Of a stretch of 64,000 nt of DNA, positions 46,422 through 55,801 are shown piece by piece. The position numbers were made by a program, and so were the translations under genes. The DNA comes from Deinococcus aquaticus (GTDB lineage: Bacteria > Deinococcota > Deinococci > Deinococcales > Deinococcaceae), in contig NZ_CP115165.1 in the NCBI RefSeq assembly GCF_028622095.1, forward strand, positions 782,001-846,000, given 5' to 3'. Every line of letters starts with the position of its first letter. Within the stretch, counting starts at the first letter, position 1. Under the pieces are notes generated by a model. It was not told where the DNA came from and did not search any database. It was given only the letters and a program-made list of their open reading frames with translations.

Positions 46422-48467
46422 ATGCGTCCTCATCTGTGCGTCCTGACCCTGGCCCTGCTGAGCACCGGCGTGGCGGCCCCCACGCCGTACTCGCTGCCCG
46501 TGAACCTGAACGCCCTGAAGTCGCCGCTGGTCAGCGGGAAGGCCGACCTGGGCCTGGACCCACTGAACGCCGCGCAGCGTTCGGCTCTGGCCCGCAACGG
46601 CTTCGTGATCACGCCCGCGCAGTGGCGGCAGTTCGACGCCGTGTACGAGGCGACGCGCTACGCAGAGCAGCCGGTGTTCGTCACGTCGGACGCCACGCTG
46701 CACGTGTACCACCTGATCTTCGACAAGCTGCTGCGCGACCTGGAACGTGAGTCCCTGGCCCCGGCCGCACGCCGCCTGACCGCGCTGCTGGTGGCGGATT
46801 CCCGCCGGCAACTGACGGCGCTGAAGGGCACCCCGCTGGAGGCGGACGCGCGGCTGACACTGGCGTACCTGTCGGTCGCACAGAAACTCGCCGATCCAGC
46901 CGTGACCCCGCCCGCCGAGGTGGCGGCGCTGGTGGCGGCGGAACTGAAACTCATCGACGCGCACCAGGGCATTGCCCCCTCGGCCATCTTCAGCGGCACG
47001 GAACTGCTCGAGGACTACTCGCAGTACGTGCCGCGCGGGCACTACACGAAAAGCGAGGCGCTGAAACGCTACTTCCGCTCCATGATGTGGCTGGGCCGCC
47101 TGAACCTGCGCGTGGATAAGGACAGCGAGACGCGCGTGGCGGGCCTGCTGACCGCCCTGATGGGCGCGAACGCCGAGGCGCAGAAGCTGTGGGCGCGCGT
47201 GTACGACCCGACCGCGCTGCTGGTGGGCCGCAGCGACGACCTGAACTACCGGCAGTACGCGGCGGCCCTGAAAGTCGCGGCGGGCGGGCAGGTGCGCCGA
47301 CTGGCGGAACCGGCCATCCTGACAGCCTTCCAGGCCGAGTTGCGGAAACTGCCGCCCCCGCAGGTGAACAGCGCCGTGGTGATCGCCCGCCCCGGCGAGG
47401 GCCGCGAGGTGCGCGACGCGCAGACACTCGGCTTCCGGCTGATGGGGCAGCGCTTCACGCTGGACGGCGCGGCCTTCCAGCGCCTCGTGTACCGCGAGGT
47501 GGGCACCGACACGCAGCCGCGCCTGCTGCCCAGCGGCCTTGACCTGCTGGCCGTGCTGGGCAGCGACGCCGCGCTGAATGAACTGCGCCGCACCGGGCAG
47601 TCGAAGTACGCCAACTACGACGCGAACATGGCGAAACTCCGCGCGAATTTCGCCGCGCTGAAGCAGGCCGACTGGACCGCGAACGTCTATTCCGGCTGGC
47701 TGTACGCCCTCCAGGCCCTCGCCAGGCCTGAGCCGCGCGACGCACGCTACCCGGCGTTCATGCGCACGCCCGCCTGGACGCGCAAGGAGATGCTGACCGC
47801 GCTGGGCTCCTGGACGGAACTGCGCCACGACACGATCCTGTACGCCAAGCAGACCATGGCCGAGATGGGCGCCGGGGAACCCCCGCAGCCCCCACGCGGG
47901 TACGTGGAACCCAACCCGGCCCTCTGGGCACGCCTGCAGACCCTGGAGGCCCTGACCCGCCGCGTCCTGAAAGAGCAGGGCGTCCTGTCGGAACGCACCG
48001 CGCAGAACCTCGACTCGCTGCGCGACATGCTGGGCCTCCTGAGCCGCGCCACCGCCAAGGAACTGGCGGGCACCCCGCTGACCCGCGACGAGTACGACCG
48101 CATCCACTACTTCGGCGGGTGGCTGGAACAGATGAAGATGGCCAGCGCCGACCCCGAGGACGGCGAGAACGCCAGCCAGTTCGACGAGGATGCCATGGCC
48201 GCCGTCGTCGCGGACGTCGCCACCGGCGTTGATAGGACGGGAAATACCGTCGCCCTGGAGGAAGGCACGGGCTTCATCCACGAGCTGTACGCCGTCGTGC
48301 CCGACGGTCGCGGCGGCCTTCAGGTCGCGCGGGGCGGCGTGTACTCGCAGTACGAGTTCACGGTGCCCGTCTCGGGCCGCCTGACGGACGAGGCGTGGCG
48401 CGCGCAGCTGCGTCAGGGCAAGGTGCCGCCCGCGCACCCCTGGCTGGATGGCGTGCTGGTGAAGTGA
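46422..48467 (+). CDS. DUF3160 family secreted protein
   Basis: A 681-residue exported protein with signal peptide MRPHLCVLTLALLSTGVAA. Its landmarks match the uncharacterised DUF3160 family: LARNGFVITPAQWRQFDAVYE, PVFVTSDATLHVYHLIFDKLLRDLE, YFRSMMWLGRLNLRV, and late RDEYDRIHYFGGWLEQM with TGFIHELYAVVPDGRGGLQVARGGVYSQYEF. No enzymatic motif is clear. It lies 32 bp after murE on the same strand, hinting at an envelope role. A full repeat copy abuts its stop. Confidence 0.88.
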   Translation: MRPHLCVLTLALLSTGVAAPTPYSLPVNLNALKSPLVSGKADLGLDPLNAAQRSALARNGFVITPAQWRQFDAVYEATRYAEQPVFVTSDATLHVYHLIFDKLLRDLERESLAPAARRLTALLVADSRRQLTALKGTPLEADARLTLAYLSVAQKLADPAVTPPAEVAALVAAELKLIDAHQGIAPSAIFSGTELLEDYSQYVPRGHYTKSEALKRYFRSMMWLGRLNLRVDKDSETRVAGLLTALMGANAEAQKLWARVYDPTALLVGRSDDLNYRQYAAALKVAAGGQVRRLAEPAILTAFQAELRKLPPPQVNSAVVIARPGEGREVRDAQTLGFRLMGQRFTLDGAAFQRLVYREVGTDTQPRLLPSGLDLLAVLGSDAALNELRRTGQSKYANYDANMAKLRANFAALKQADWTANVYSGWLYALQALARPEPRDARYPAFMRTPAWTRKEMLTALGSWTELRHDTILYAKQTMAEMGAGEPPQPPRGYVEPNPALWARLQTLEALTRRVLKEQGVLSERTAQNLDSLRDMLGLLSRATAKELAGTPLTRDEYDRIHYFGGWLEQMKMASADPEDGENASQFDEDAMAAVVADVATGVDRTGNTVALEEGTGFIHELYAVVPDGRGGLQVARGGVYSQYEFTVPVSGRLTDEAWRAQLRQGKVPPAHPWLDGVLVK

Positions 48468-48603
48468 TGCGGACTCCGAGTGAATGGTTTGCACAAACCA
48501 TTCACTCCGAGCGGATGCGAGTAGGAGAGAAGCGGGTTCCGGACGTGGAGTTGATGACCCGGCGCCCTTCCGGGTTGTCAACGAAACAAACGGAATCCGT
48601 ATG
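48467..48603 (+). repeat. Full-length two-hairpin repeat, copy 2
   Basis: About 137 bp, same layout as 23405-23540. Hairpin 1 has a perfect 14-bp stem (GAGTGAATGGTTTG with CAAACCATTCACTC) whose sequence differs from copy 1 on both arms. Hairpin 2 is GTTGATGACCCGG with CCGGGTTGTCAAC. The right end CGGAATCCGTATG supplies the ATG of the next gene. Confidence 0.9.
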
Positions 48604-49503
48604 AGGATCGCCATTTGCGGCCTGCTGGCGGGTCTGCTGCTCACCTCGGGCGGGCGGGAGGCCCCGCCATCTGGGCCGCCGTCCGGGCCGGTCACGCTGG
48701 CGCTGGCCGGCGACCTGAGCCTCGCGCGCGGCGTGGCGCAGGCGAACGCCACCGACTGGCCTGCCACGCTGCGGGCGGTGGCGCCCCTGCTGCGCGCCGA
48801 TCTGGTGGCCGCGAACCTGGAATCCCCCCTGACGGACGCGCCGCGCGTCACGCCGGGCATCGACCTGCGCGCCCCGACCGGCGCAGCGGCCGCCCTGTGG
48901 CCCCTCACGCATCTGGGCGTGCTGAACAACCACGGCCGGGACGCTGGACCAGCCGGGGAGGTGCAGTCGCAGGACACGCTGAGGCGCGCGGGCCTCCACC
49001 CGGTCACGGCGACCCCGACCGTCCGCGTGGTACGTGGCCAGCGGGTCGCGCTGCTGGCGTGGCTGGACGACGGCGCGGTTCCCCTCCCCCTGACGGCGGT
49101 GCGCGCGGCGGCGCGGCAGGCGGACACCGTGATCGTCCTGGCCCACTGGGGCGAGGAGTACGGCCTGACCACCGCCCGGCAGCGGACGCAGGCGCGGGCG
49201 CTGGTGGCGGCCGGGGCGACTGTGATCGCCGGGAGCGGCCCGCACGTCCTCCAGGGGCACGAGGTCCTGACCGGACCACGCGGAGCGGCGCTGGTGCTGT
49301 ACAGCCTGGGCAACCTGCTGTTCGACCAGCCGTTCCCAGCGGCGCAGATCGGCGCGGTGGTGCGCGTGCCGCTGCCCAACGTAGCCCGCGCCTGCGCCGC
49401 CCCCACCCGCACCCGCGCGGGCCGCGTGACCCCCGCCAGCGGGACGCAGCGGACGCAGGCGCTGACCCGGCTGGACCTCCCTGCCTGCCCGGAGGTCCGG
49501 TGA
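48601..49503 (+). CDS. CapA-family (poly-gamma-glutamate synthesis-like) protein
   Basis: A 300-residue exported metallophosphoesterase-fold protein. The signal peptide is MRIAICGLLAGLLLTSGG. Motifs in order are LALAGDLSLARGV, VAANLESPLTD, LGVLNNHGRDAG, VIVLAHWGEEYGL, VIAGSGPHVLQGHEV and LYSLGNLLFDQ, as in CapA/PgsA proteins. Metal ligands are the usual Asp, Asn and His. ATG 48601 lies in the last bases of the repeat and no ribosome binding site is evident, so expression of this start is uncertain. The stop overlaps the next gene (GTGA). Confidence 0.88.
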   Translation: MRIAICGLLAGLLLTSGGREAPPSGPPSGPVTLALAGDLSLARGVAQANATDWPATLRAVAPLLRADLVAANLESPLTDAPRVTPGIDLRAPTGAAAALWPLTHLGVLNNHGRDAGPAGEVQSQDTLRRAGLHPVTATPTVRVVRGQRVALLAWLDDGAVPLPLTAVRAAARQADTVIVLAHWGEEYGLTTARQRTQARALVAAGATVIAGSGPHVLQGHEVLTGPRGAALVLYSLGNLLFDQPFPAAQIGAVVRVPLPNVARACAAPTRTRAGRVTPASGTQRTQALTRLDLPACPEVR

Positions 49504-50081
49504 GAGGCCTGTTCACGGCCCTGCTGCTGCTGGGCAGCGCACTTGCGGGCGGCGGCGAGGGAACGTGGCGCAGCCTCACCCCGGCGGGCGACTGGACGGC
49601 CAGCCCCGCCCGGCACGCCCCGCCCCCCTGCCCGGCCCTGACCCTGCCCCCAGACTGGGAGGTGCGCAGCAGCGTCCTGGCCGACGTGACCGGCGACGGC
49701 GCCCCCGAGTGCGTGCTGGCCGTCTGGCGCCCCTGGCGCGACTGGCGCACCGCCCGCTGGAGTGCGCACCCCACGCCCATCCAGGGCAACCGCGACGCGC
49801 GCGGTTACAGCAGCCACGTCGCTGTGCTGCGCCCCCTGGGCGGCGGCCGGTACCGGGAGGTCTGGGTGGGCAGCGCCCTGTTCCAGCCGCTCGCGGCGCT
49901 GACTGTACTGCCCGGCGGGACGCTCGCCACGCTGGAAACCACCTACGCCGCCCCCGGCGCGCCCGCCCGCGCGCTGAGCCTGTGGCACTGGACCGGCTTC
50001 GGGTTCCGGCTGGACCGCCGCGCCCTTACCGTGGCCCGCGAGGTGCAGCCCGACGCGCAGGGCCGCCCCGCTGTCCGGTAA
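49500..50081 (+). CDS. Secreted protein with FG-GAP-like segment, 193 aa
   Basis: A 193-residue exported protein with signal VRGLFTALLLLGSALA. The SSVLADVTGDGAPECVLAVWRPWRDW segment resembles FG-GAP/VCBS repeats that bind calcium, followed by VAVLRPLGGGRYREVWVGSALFQPLAAL. GTG 49500 overlaps the capA-like stop and has GGAGG at 49491-49495, so it is coupled. Cysteines are few. Function unknown; a surface or periplasmic partner of the CapA-like protein is inferred from position. Confidence 0.8.
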   Translation: MRGLFTALLLLGSALAGGGEGTWRSLTPAGDWTASPARHAPPPCPALTLPPDWEVRSSVLADVTGDGAPECVLAVWRPWRDWRTARWSAHPTPIQGNRDARGYSSHVAVLRPLGGGRYREVWVGSALFQPLAALTVLPGGTLATLETTYAAPGAPARALSLWHWTGFGFRLDRRALTVAREVQPDAQGRPAVR

Positions 50082-50133
50082 CGCCGGGCCGTCCGGTAGC
50101 GCAGGGCCGCCCGGAAACCCGGCATGATGGGGT

Positions 50134-50817
50134 ATGCGCCGCCTCTGCCTGCTGCTTGCCGCCTCGCTTCTGCCCGCGCACGCCGCGCAGGTGCCAGTCC
50201 CGACGCCCACGGGCGGTATTCCCGCCGGGGCGACCGTCGCGCGGCACGAGGGTCCGAACCTGACTGTGCAGACCACCGCACCCGCACGGGAGGGCCTGCT
50301 GAGCGGCCTGCGCGTCACGGCCGGAACGGTCACGCGGACCTTCCCGGCGTGGCGCACCCTGAGCAACCCCACCTTCTGGCCGGGCCTGACCGTCACGGAC
50401 GTGGGCGGGGACCGCCAGCCGGAACTGCTCGTGACCCTGATGACCGATGAGGGCACGGGCGTGGCCGTGTACGACGCCCGCGTCCTGACCCTGCCGGACC
50501 TGCGCGAGTGGCCGGTCACGCCGCCCCTGCCGTACCTGCGCCAGCAGGTCCGCTTCGGCACGGGCAGCCTGATCCTGCCAGACCGCACCGTGAAACTGCC
50601 CGCACTGCCCGGCGTGCCCCGCACCGGGGCCGCCCGCATCGGCGATCAGGTGCGCTGGACCGTGCAGGGCGGCCACCTGACGGCACTGGTCGAGGTGCAG
50701 CGCGACTGGGCGTTCACGGGTCGCCTCGTCCTGACCTACCGCGCGCAGGGCGGGCGGCTGATTCCCGACCAGATCCGCTTCGACCCCACCCCGCTGGACG
50801 CTGACCCGCTGGAGTAG
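50134..50817 (+). CDS. Secreted protein, 227 aa
   Basis: A 227-residue exported protein with signal MRRLCLLLAASLLPAHA. It contains LTVTDVGGDRQPELLVTLMTDEGTGVAVYDARVL, again an FG-GAP-like D-x-x-x-D-x-x-E segment, then DQVRWTVQGGHLTALVEVQRDWAFTGRLVLTYRAQGGRLIPD. It is the third gene of the capA-like run, 52 bp after the previous stop. No family name is assigned. It may share origin with the preceding protein. Confidence 0.8.
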   Translation: MRRLCLLLAASLLPAHAAQVPVPTPTGGIPAGATVARHEGPNLTVQTTAPAREGLLSGLRVTAGTVTRTFPAWRTLSNPTFWPGLTVTDVGGDRQPELLVTLMTDEGTGVAVYDARVLTLPDLREWPVTPPLPYLRQQVRFGTGSLILPDRTVKLPALPGVPRTGAARIGDQVRWTVQGGHLTALVEVQRDWAFTGRLVLTYRAQGGRLIPDQIRFDPTPLDADPLE

Positions 50818-50916
50818 GCACTGGCCTACGCCACTGCATACGCCACTGGGCGGATGCCTGCCCCCCCACCCGCGCGGCACACTCATCACGACCCGATTCA
50901 GGGAAAGGAGGCGACC

Positions 50917-51060
50917 ATGCCCGCAGGAACACCCAGTACAGCTCCATTCAGCACAGCCACACCCAGTACGCCCGACGCCCCGGACGGCGATCCCGGCGAC
51001 CGGACACCCACACCCCGAGGCCCCACCACCCGAGGCGCAGTCGCCTCCCCACCCACCTGA
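50917..51060 (+). CDS. Small Pro/Thr-rich protein, 47 aa
   Basis: A 47-residue frame, MPAGTPSTAPFSTATP..., with no hydrophobic core and many Pro, Thr, Ser and Asp, probably disordered. The sequence AAAGGAGG ends 5-6 nt before its ATG (GGAGG 50907-50911), one of the best ribosome binding sites in the window, which argues for translation. It ends 16 bp before rtcB, so it is probably the first gene of that unit. No homolog recognised. Confidence 0.6.
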   Translation: MPAGTPSTAPFSTATPSTPDAPDGDPGDRTPTPRGPTTRGAVASPPT

Positions 51061-51076
51061 AAGAGAGAGCCCCGAC

Positions 51077-52480
51077 ATGAACGGCAAACACCTCGTGAAA
51101 CTCGGCCTGGAAAAGAAAGCCATCGCCCTCGCCCAGACCGCCGCCACCCAGCGCGAAACCGCCGGACTGACCCGCGACGACATCCTGAGCGAACTGCGCG
51201 CCGTGCAGGCCACCCCCGCCGCGTACACCGCGGGCGGCGTGTACGCCCCGCTGGCCGCCGAACTCCTCGCGCAGCAGGCCATCATCGACGCCCGTAAGGG
51301 CAGCGACCTGCGCGCCCAGCCCCTCCCCTACCCCACATGGGGCGCCGACCTGATCGACCCCGGCGCACACCGCCAGATGGACGTCGCCATGCGCCTCCCG
51401 GTCAGCCGCGCCGGCGCCCTGATGCCCGACGCACACGTCGGCTACGGCCTCCCCATCGGCGGTGTGCTGGCTACCGAGAACGCCGTCATTCCCTACGGCG
51501 TCGGCGTGGACATCGGCTGCTCCATGATGCTCTCCATCCTGCCCATCCAGCCCGGCGCGCTGCGCACCGACGAGGCTGGCACCCTCCTGCTCAAGCACAC
51601 CCGCTTCGGCGCGGGCGTCGCCTTCGAAAAACGCGACCGCCAGGACCACGAGGTTCTGCACGAAAACACCTGGCAGGAGCAGCCCCTCCTCCAGCACCTG
51701 TTTGAGAAGGCCGCCACGCAGATCGGCACCAGCGGCAGTGGCAACCACTTCGCCGAATTCGGCACCCTCACCCTCCCACAGGGCGACCTCGGCCTCGACG
51801 CCGGACAGTACCTAGCGCTACTCACCCACAGCGGCAGCCGCGGCTTCGGCGCGCAGGTCGCCGGACACTTCACCGCCCTCGCCGAACGCCACCACCCCAC
51901 CCTCGCCCCCGAAGCCAAGAAACTCGCGTGGCTCCCCCTCGATCACGAAGACGGACAGGCGTACTGGCAGGCCATGAACCTCGCCGGCCGCTACGCCCTC
52001 GCCAACCACCACCTCATCCACGCCCGCCTCGCCCGCGCCCTGAACGTCACCCCCCTCACACAGATCAGCAACAGCCACAACCTCGCCTGGAAACAAACCG
52101 TGAACGGCCAGGAACTCATCGTCCACCGCAAAGGCGCCACCCCCGCCGCCCCCGGCCAACTCGGCCTCATCCCCGGCAGCATGGCCGACCCCGGCTTTGT
52201 GATCCGCGGCCTCGGCCACGAAGGCGCCCTGCAAAGCGCCAGCCACGGCGCCGGCCGCCAACTCGGCCGCAAAGCCGCCATCGGCGCCCTCGCCAAGAAA
52301 GACGTCCAGGCGTACCTCACCGGGCGCGGCGTCACCCTCATCGGCGGCGGCATCGACGAAGCCCCACAAGCGTACAAACGCATTGAGGACGTCATCGCCC
52401 GCCAAGAAGACCTCGTGAACGTCGTGGCCAGCTTCCAGCCTCGCGTGGTTCGCATGGACAGCGGGAGTGAGGACATCTAG
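51077..52480 (+). CDS. rtcB: RtcB-family RNA-splicing ligase
   Basis: A 467-residue RNA ligase joining 2',3'-cyclic phosphate and 5'-OH ends with GTP and Mn2+, used in RNA repair. Motifs: MPDAHVGYGLPIGGVLA, PYGVGVDIGCSMM (metal Cys), GSGNHFAEFG, THSGSRGFGAQVA, SNSHNLAW, GSASHGAGR-like QSASHGAGRQLGR (guanylated His) and LIGGGIDEAPQAYK. The start ATG 51077 follows GAAAGAGAGAG. Relatives often pair with RNA-repair partners, none of which lie here. It is preceded by a 47-aa gene. Confidence 0.95.
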   Translation: MNGKHLVKLGLEKKAIALAQTAATQRETAGLTRDDILSELRAVQATPAAYTAGGVYAPLAAELLAQQAIIDARKGSDLRAQPLPYPTWGADLIDPGAHRQMDVAMRLPVSRAGALMPDAHVGYGLPIGGVLATENAVIPYGVGVDIGCSMMLSILPIQPGALRTDEAGTLLLKHTRFGAGVAFEKRDRQDHEVLHENTWQEQPLLQHLFEKAATQIGTSGSGNHFAEFGTLTLPQGDLGLDAGQYLALLTHSGSRGFGAQVAGHFTALAERHHPTLAPEAKKLAWLPLDHEDGQAYWQAMNLAGRYALANHHLIHARLARALNVTPLTQISNSHNLAWKQTVNGQELIVHRKGATPAAPGQLGLIPGSMADPGFVIRGLGHEGALQSASHGAGRQLGRKAAIGALAKKDVQAYLTGRGVTLIGGGIDEAPQAYKRIEDVIARQEDLVNVVASFQPRVVRMDSGSEDI

Positions 52481-52512
52481 CAGTTGGATTGGGTGCGCCT
52501 GGCGGCGGGCCT

Positions 52513-52988
52513 CCCCACCCCCCAGCCCCCTACCCCAGGGGGGCAGGGGGAGCTGTCGTTGGCACTGGGCAGGTATTTCGCCGAGGTGGTCGGCGGGCAT
52601 GGTGCGGGAACGGCCACGTATGGGGCTGCATGCCTCCGTTCTCGCGGCGTTCGCCCCGCGCGCTGCGCGCACGACGGGCTCGTCTGCCACGACGCCCGTG
52701 TGGCCACAATTCTTGGTGCGTGCTGGAAGGTTCTACTTTTTCTCGCTTCCGCAAGAGCATGGTTTTCAAAGCAGATCAGCAGCTGTCATCAGGTTGCCCT
52801 GCCCTTGACCGCAGATCACCACCGGCCGTCGTGCGCGCAGCGCGCGGGCCTTCCACCGGGCACGGCAGGATGGCGTCAAAGCCGGACACGTCACCGCCCA
52901 CTGCACATACGCCGCGCCAGTCGAATCTCTTGCCCAGTGCAACGCCTGCTCCCCCTGCCCCTCTGGGGTAGGGGGCTGGGGGGTGGGG
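52513..52988. repeat. Long inverted-repeat (MITE-like) element, about 476 bp
   Basis: The 41-bp end 52513-52553 (CCCCACCCCCCAGCCCCCTA...) is matched in reverse at 52948-52988 with one mismatch, and similarity extends to about 68 bp on each side (52513-52580 and 52921-52988). An inner 21-bp pair, 52657-52677 and 52826-52846, is exact. The whole can fold as a long hairpin. It holds no convincing gene and fills the gap between rtcB and the M16 peptidases. Confidence 0.88.
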
Positions 52989-53027
52989 CAGCACACGGGA
53001 ACCCCGCCGCAGGCGCCCACCTTCCAG

Positions 53028-54281
53028 TCAGAGAGCCGTGATCGGCCCGAGAGCCACGATGGTCAGTTCGTTCAGTGGGCACAGGCGCAGGACTTCGCGG
53101 ACGTCGTCGGCGGTGACCTGTTCGTAGCGGCGGACGTGTTCCTCGGTGGTGAGGGTGTGGCCGGTGGCGAGGTGTTCCATGCCGAGGGTGAACAGGCGGC
53201 CCTGGGGGGTTTCGGCGCGCAGGAGGGTGCTGACGGCGAGTTTGCGGGCGGCGCGGCGCACGGCGACCGGGGTGATGAGGGTGTCGGCGTCTGCGAGGAC
53301 TGTGCGGTACGTGGTGAGGGCGGTGGCGGCGCGGTCGGGGTCGCAGGAGAAGCCGCCTTCGAAGGTGCCGGTGTCGTGGTATTCGAGGTGGCCGAGGTCG
53401 GCGCTGTCGCAGGTGCCGTTGTCGATGAGGTGCCAGTAGAGGGCGCCGTTCTCGCCGCCGATGAGGTCGGCGAGGATGTGCGCGGCTTCGCGCAGGGGGT
53501 GGGTGGCGCTGAGGCCGGGGGTGGCGGCGGTGACCTGCACGCGGGTGAGGGTGGGGTCGTGGATGGTGCGGGTGGTGCGGGGGTGGTGTGGTTGGGCGGG
53601 GGTGTGGGTGTGGGGGGTGGCGGCGGGCCAGTCGCTCAGGTGGGTGGTGGCCCAGTCGAGGGCGTGGGCGGGGTCGAACTGGCCGGTGAGGGTGAGGGTG
53701 ACGCGCTGCGCGCCGTAGCGTTGGCGGTGGTTGCGGCGCAGGGCGTCGGGGGTGAGGGCGGTGACGGTGTCGGTGGTGCCGAGGATGGGCCAGCCGAGGG
53801 GGTGGGTGCCCCAGTAGTCGGCGCGGAGTTCGTCGGTGACGCGGACGGTGGGTTGTTCGGCGTACATGGCGATTTCTTCGAGGATGACGCCGCGTTCGGT
53901 GTGGATGTCGGTGTCGCGCAGGGCGGGGCGCATCAGTTCGGTGAGGGTGCTGAGGAGTTGCGGGGTGTGTTCGGGGAGGGTGGCGGCGTGGTAGACGGTG
54001 GCTTCTTCGCTGGTGAAGGCGTTGGCGTTGCCGCCGAGGTCGTCGAGGCGTTCGTTGAGTTGGGCGGCGCTGAGGGTGTCGCTGCCTTTGAAGAGGAGGT
54101 GTTCGATGAAGTGGCTGGCGCCCATTTCGGTGGGGGTTTCTTCGCGGCTGCCGGTGTTGACGAAGTACCCGGCGGCGGTGGTCTGGGCGTGCGGGTCGGG
54201 TTCGAGGAGGAGGGTCAGGCCGTTGGGGAGGGTGTGGCGCTGGGTGGTGGGCGCGGTGGTGGGGTGGGTGGGGTCAGGCAT
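53028..54281 (-). CDS. M16 family zinc peptidase, catalytic subunit type
   Basis: A 417-residue M16 (pitrilysin/processing peptidase-like) metalloprotease. The inverted zinc motif HxxEH is intact as [12 protein letters not shown] near residue 57, with the third ligand region [22 protein letters not shown] [13 protein letters not shown] and a YNLFTLG-type tail follow. The region around residues 225-240 is His/Thr/Pro-rich. It overlaps the upstream M16 gene by 8 bp, so the two are co-translated and probably pair. Start ATG 54281 follows AAGGA. Confidence 0.92.
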   Translation of the reverse strand: MPDPTHPTTAPTTQRHTLPNGLTLLLEPDPHAQTTAAGYFVNTGSREETPTEMGASHFIEHLLFKGSDTLSAAQLNERLDDLGGNANAFTSEEATVYHAATLPEHTPQLLSTLTELMRPALRDTDIHTERGVILEEIAMYAEQPTVRVTDELRADYWGTHPLGWPILGTTDTVTALTPDALRRNHRQRYGAQRVTLTLTGQFDPAHALDWATTHLSDWPAATPHTHTPAQPHHPRTTRTIHDPTLTRVQVTAATPGLSATHPLREAAHILADLIGGENGALYWHLIDNGTCDSADLGHLEYHDTGTFEGGFSCDPDRAATALTTYRTVLADADTLITPVAVRRAARKLAVSTLLRAETPQGRLFTLGMEHLATGHTLTTEEHVRRYEQVTADDVREVLRLCPLNELTIVALGPITAL

Positions 54282-55629
54282 GGGGTCCTTCGCTGGGGGC
54301 GCTGTCGGGTGCGGCGCTGTCGGGTGCGGCGTTGTCGGGTGCGTGTGCATCGGGTTCCTGTGACTGGGGGCCGTGCTCGTCGGGGCCGATGGTGACGGTG
54401 GTGGCGTCGGGCGCGGGGTGGTAGCGGGTCAGGAAGCTGTTCACGTCGTCCAGGGTCAGCTTGCTGAGGGACTCGCGGAGTTCGGTGACGCTGCGGATGC
54501 GGCCGAACACGGCGGCGTCGCGGGTCAGGGCGTGGGCGCGGGCGCGCATGCTTTCGGCGCCGAACACGACACTGACGGCCAGTCCGGCGCGGGCGCGTTC
54601 GAATTCGGCGGGTGTCAGGCCCTGCGGGAGCCGGTGCAGTTCCGCGAGGATGACCTGAAGCGTTTCGGGCGCGCGGGCGGGGGTGCTGCCGGCGTAGGCG
54701 CTGAGGAAGCCGCTGCCGCCCAGGATGACGGGGTTGGCGCTGACGGCGTACGCGAGACCGCGTTCCTCGCGCACGGCGTGGAACAGGCGGCTGGCGCTGC
54801 CGCCGCTCAGGGCGGTCAGGGCGACCTGCCACGCCATCCAGTCGGGGTGGCCGGGGGGCACGCCGGGCATGGTGAGGCTCAGGTGGGTCTGTTCGGCGTC
54901 CGGGTCGGTGGTGTGCGCGCGGGCGCGGGTGCGCAGCGTGGCGGGGATGGGGTCGTGCGCGCCGGGGCGCAGGCCGCCCAGGGTGCCCAGGGCCAAGGCG
55001 TGGGCCTGTTCGGGCGCGAGGTCCGCGACGAGACCCAGGACGCTGCCCGCCTGCCCGTAGCGTTGCAGGTGGGCGCGCAGCGTGGTGGGCGTCAGGGCTT
55101 CCAGGCCCTGCGGGGTGCCGCTGGCGGGGTGGCCGTACCCGCTCAGGGGCGTGCCGGGCGGCGTGGGGAAGGCCGTCTGGCGGGCCAGTGTGGCGAGGCG
55201 GTCGGCGGGACTGTCCAGCAGGCCTTCAAGGTCCTGGCGGGCCAGGTCGGTCAGGACTGGCAGTTCGCCTTCCGGCAGGTGCGGGTCGCTAAGGACACTG
55301 GCGGTCAGGGTCAGCGCGGCGCTCAGGTCGGCGGTCAGGCCGCTGACGGAGAAGCGGGTCGCTTCGGGGCCGACGCCGCCGCCCCGGCGCACGCCGAGGT
55401 CGTCGAAGGCGTCCTGCAGGGCGCGGGCGTCCAGGCCGGCGGCGCCCTTGAACAGCCATTCTTCCAGGACGGCGCTGGCGCCCTCGTGCCCGGCGGGGTC
55501 GTGGGCGCTGCCGACGGGCACGCGCAGGTCGAAGGCAAATCCGGGTCCGGTCCGGCGTTCGAAGGCGACCGTCAGGCCGCCGGGAAGCGTCCAGAGGTGC
55601 GCGGGAATGGGGTGGGAACGCGCAGGCAT
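54274..55629 (-). CDS. M16 family protein with degenerate zinc site
   Basis: A 451-residue M16 paralog, upstream partner of the catalytic gene. At the zinc-motif position it reads [13 protein letters not shown], so the HxxEH histidines are absent and it should be non-catalytic. It keeps the substrate-binding [21 protein letters not shown] motif (R/Y pair) typical of the noncatalytic half of M16B heterodimers. The tail is rich in Asp, Ala and Pro. TAGACT lies 6 nt before ATG 55629. The 8-bp overlap with the next gene supports a heterodimer. Confidence 0.92.
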   Translation of the reverse strand: MPARSHPIPAHLWTLPGGLTVAFERRTGPGFAFDLRVPVGSAHDPAGHEGASAVLEEWLFKGAAGLDARALQDAFDDLGVRRGGGVGPEATRFSVSGLTADLSAALTLTASVLSDPHLPEGELPVLTDLARQDLEGLLDSPADRLATLARQTAFPTPPGTPLSGYGHPASGTPQGLEALTPTTLRAHLQRYGQAGSVLGLVADLAPEQAHALALGTLGGLRPGAHDPIPATLRTRARAHTTDPDAEQTHLSLTMPGVPPGHPDWMAWQVALTALSGGSASRLFHAVREERGLAYAVSANPVILGGSGFLSAYAGSTPARAPETLQVILAELHRLPQGLTPAEFERARAGLAVSVVFGAESMRARAHALTRDAAVFGRIRSVTELRESLSKLTLDDVNSFLTRYHPAPDATTVTIGPDEHGPQSQEPDAHAPDNAAPDSAAPDSAPSEGPHA

Positions 55630-55801
55630 CCGGGCAGTCTACCCTGCGGGGCGCTCCGGGCGGCAGCGGCGCGCACGGTTGGTCCGGGCGTGGTTGAGGC
55701 GGCCTTCATGCTGGGCGCACTCTGCAACTTTTGTCCGGTTCCGGCGCGGCCCCCACGCGCCATCCTGGGGCCATGAGGCTGGGTCGGGATGGGGGGCAGG
55801 G

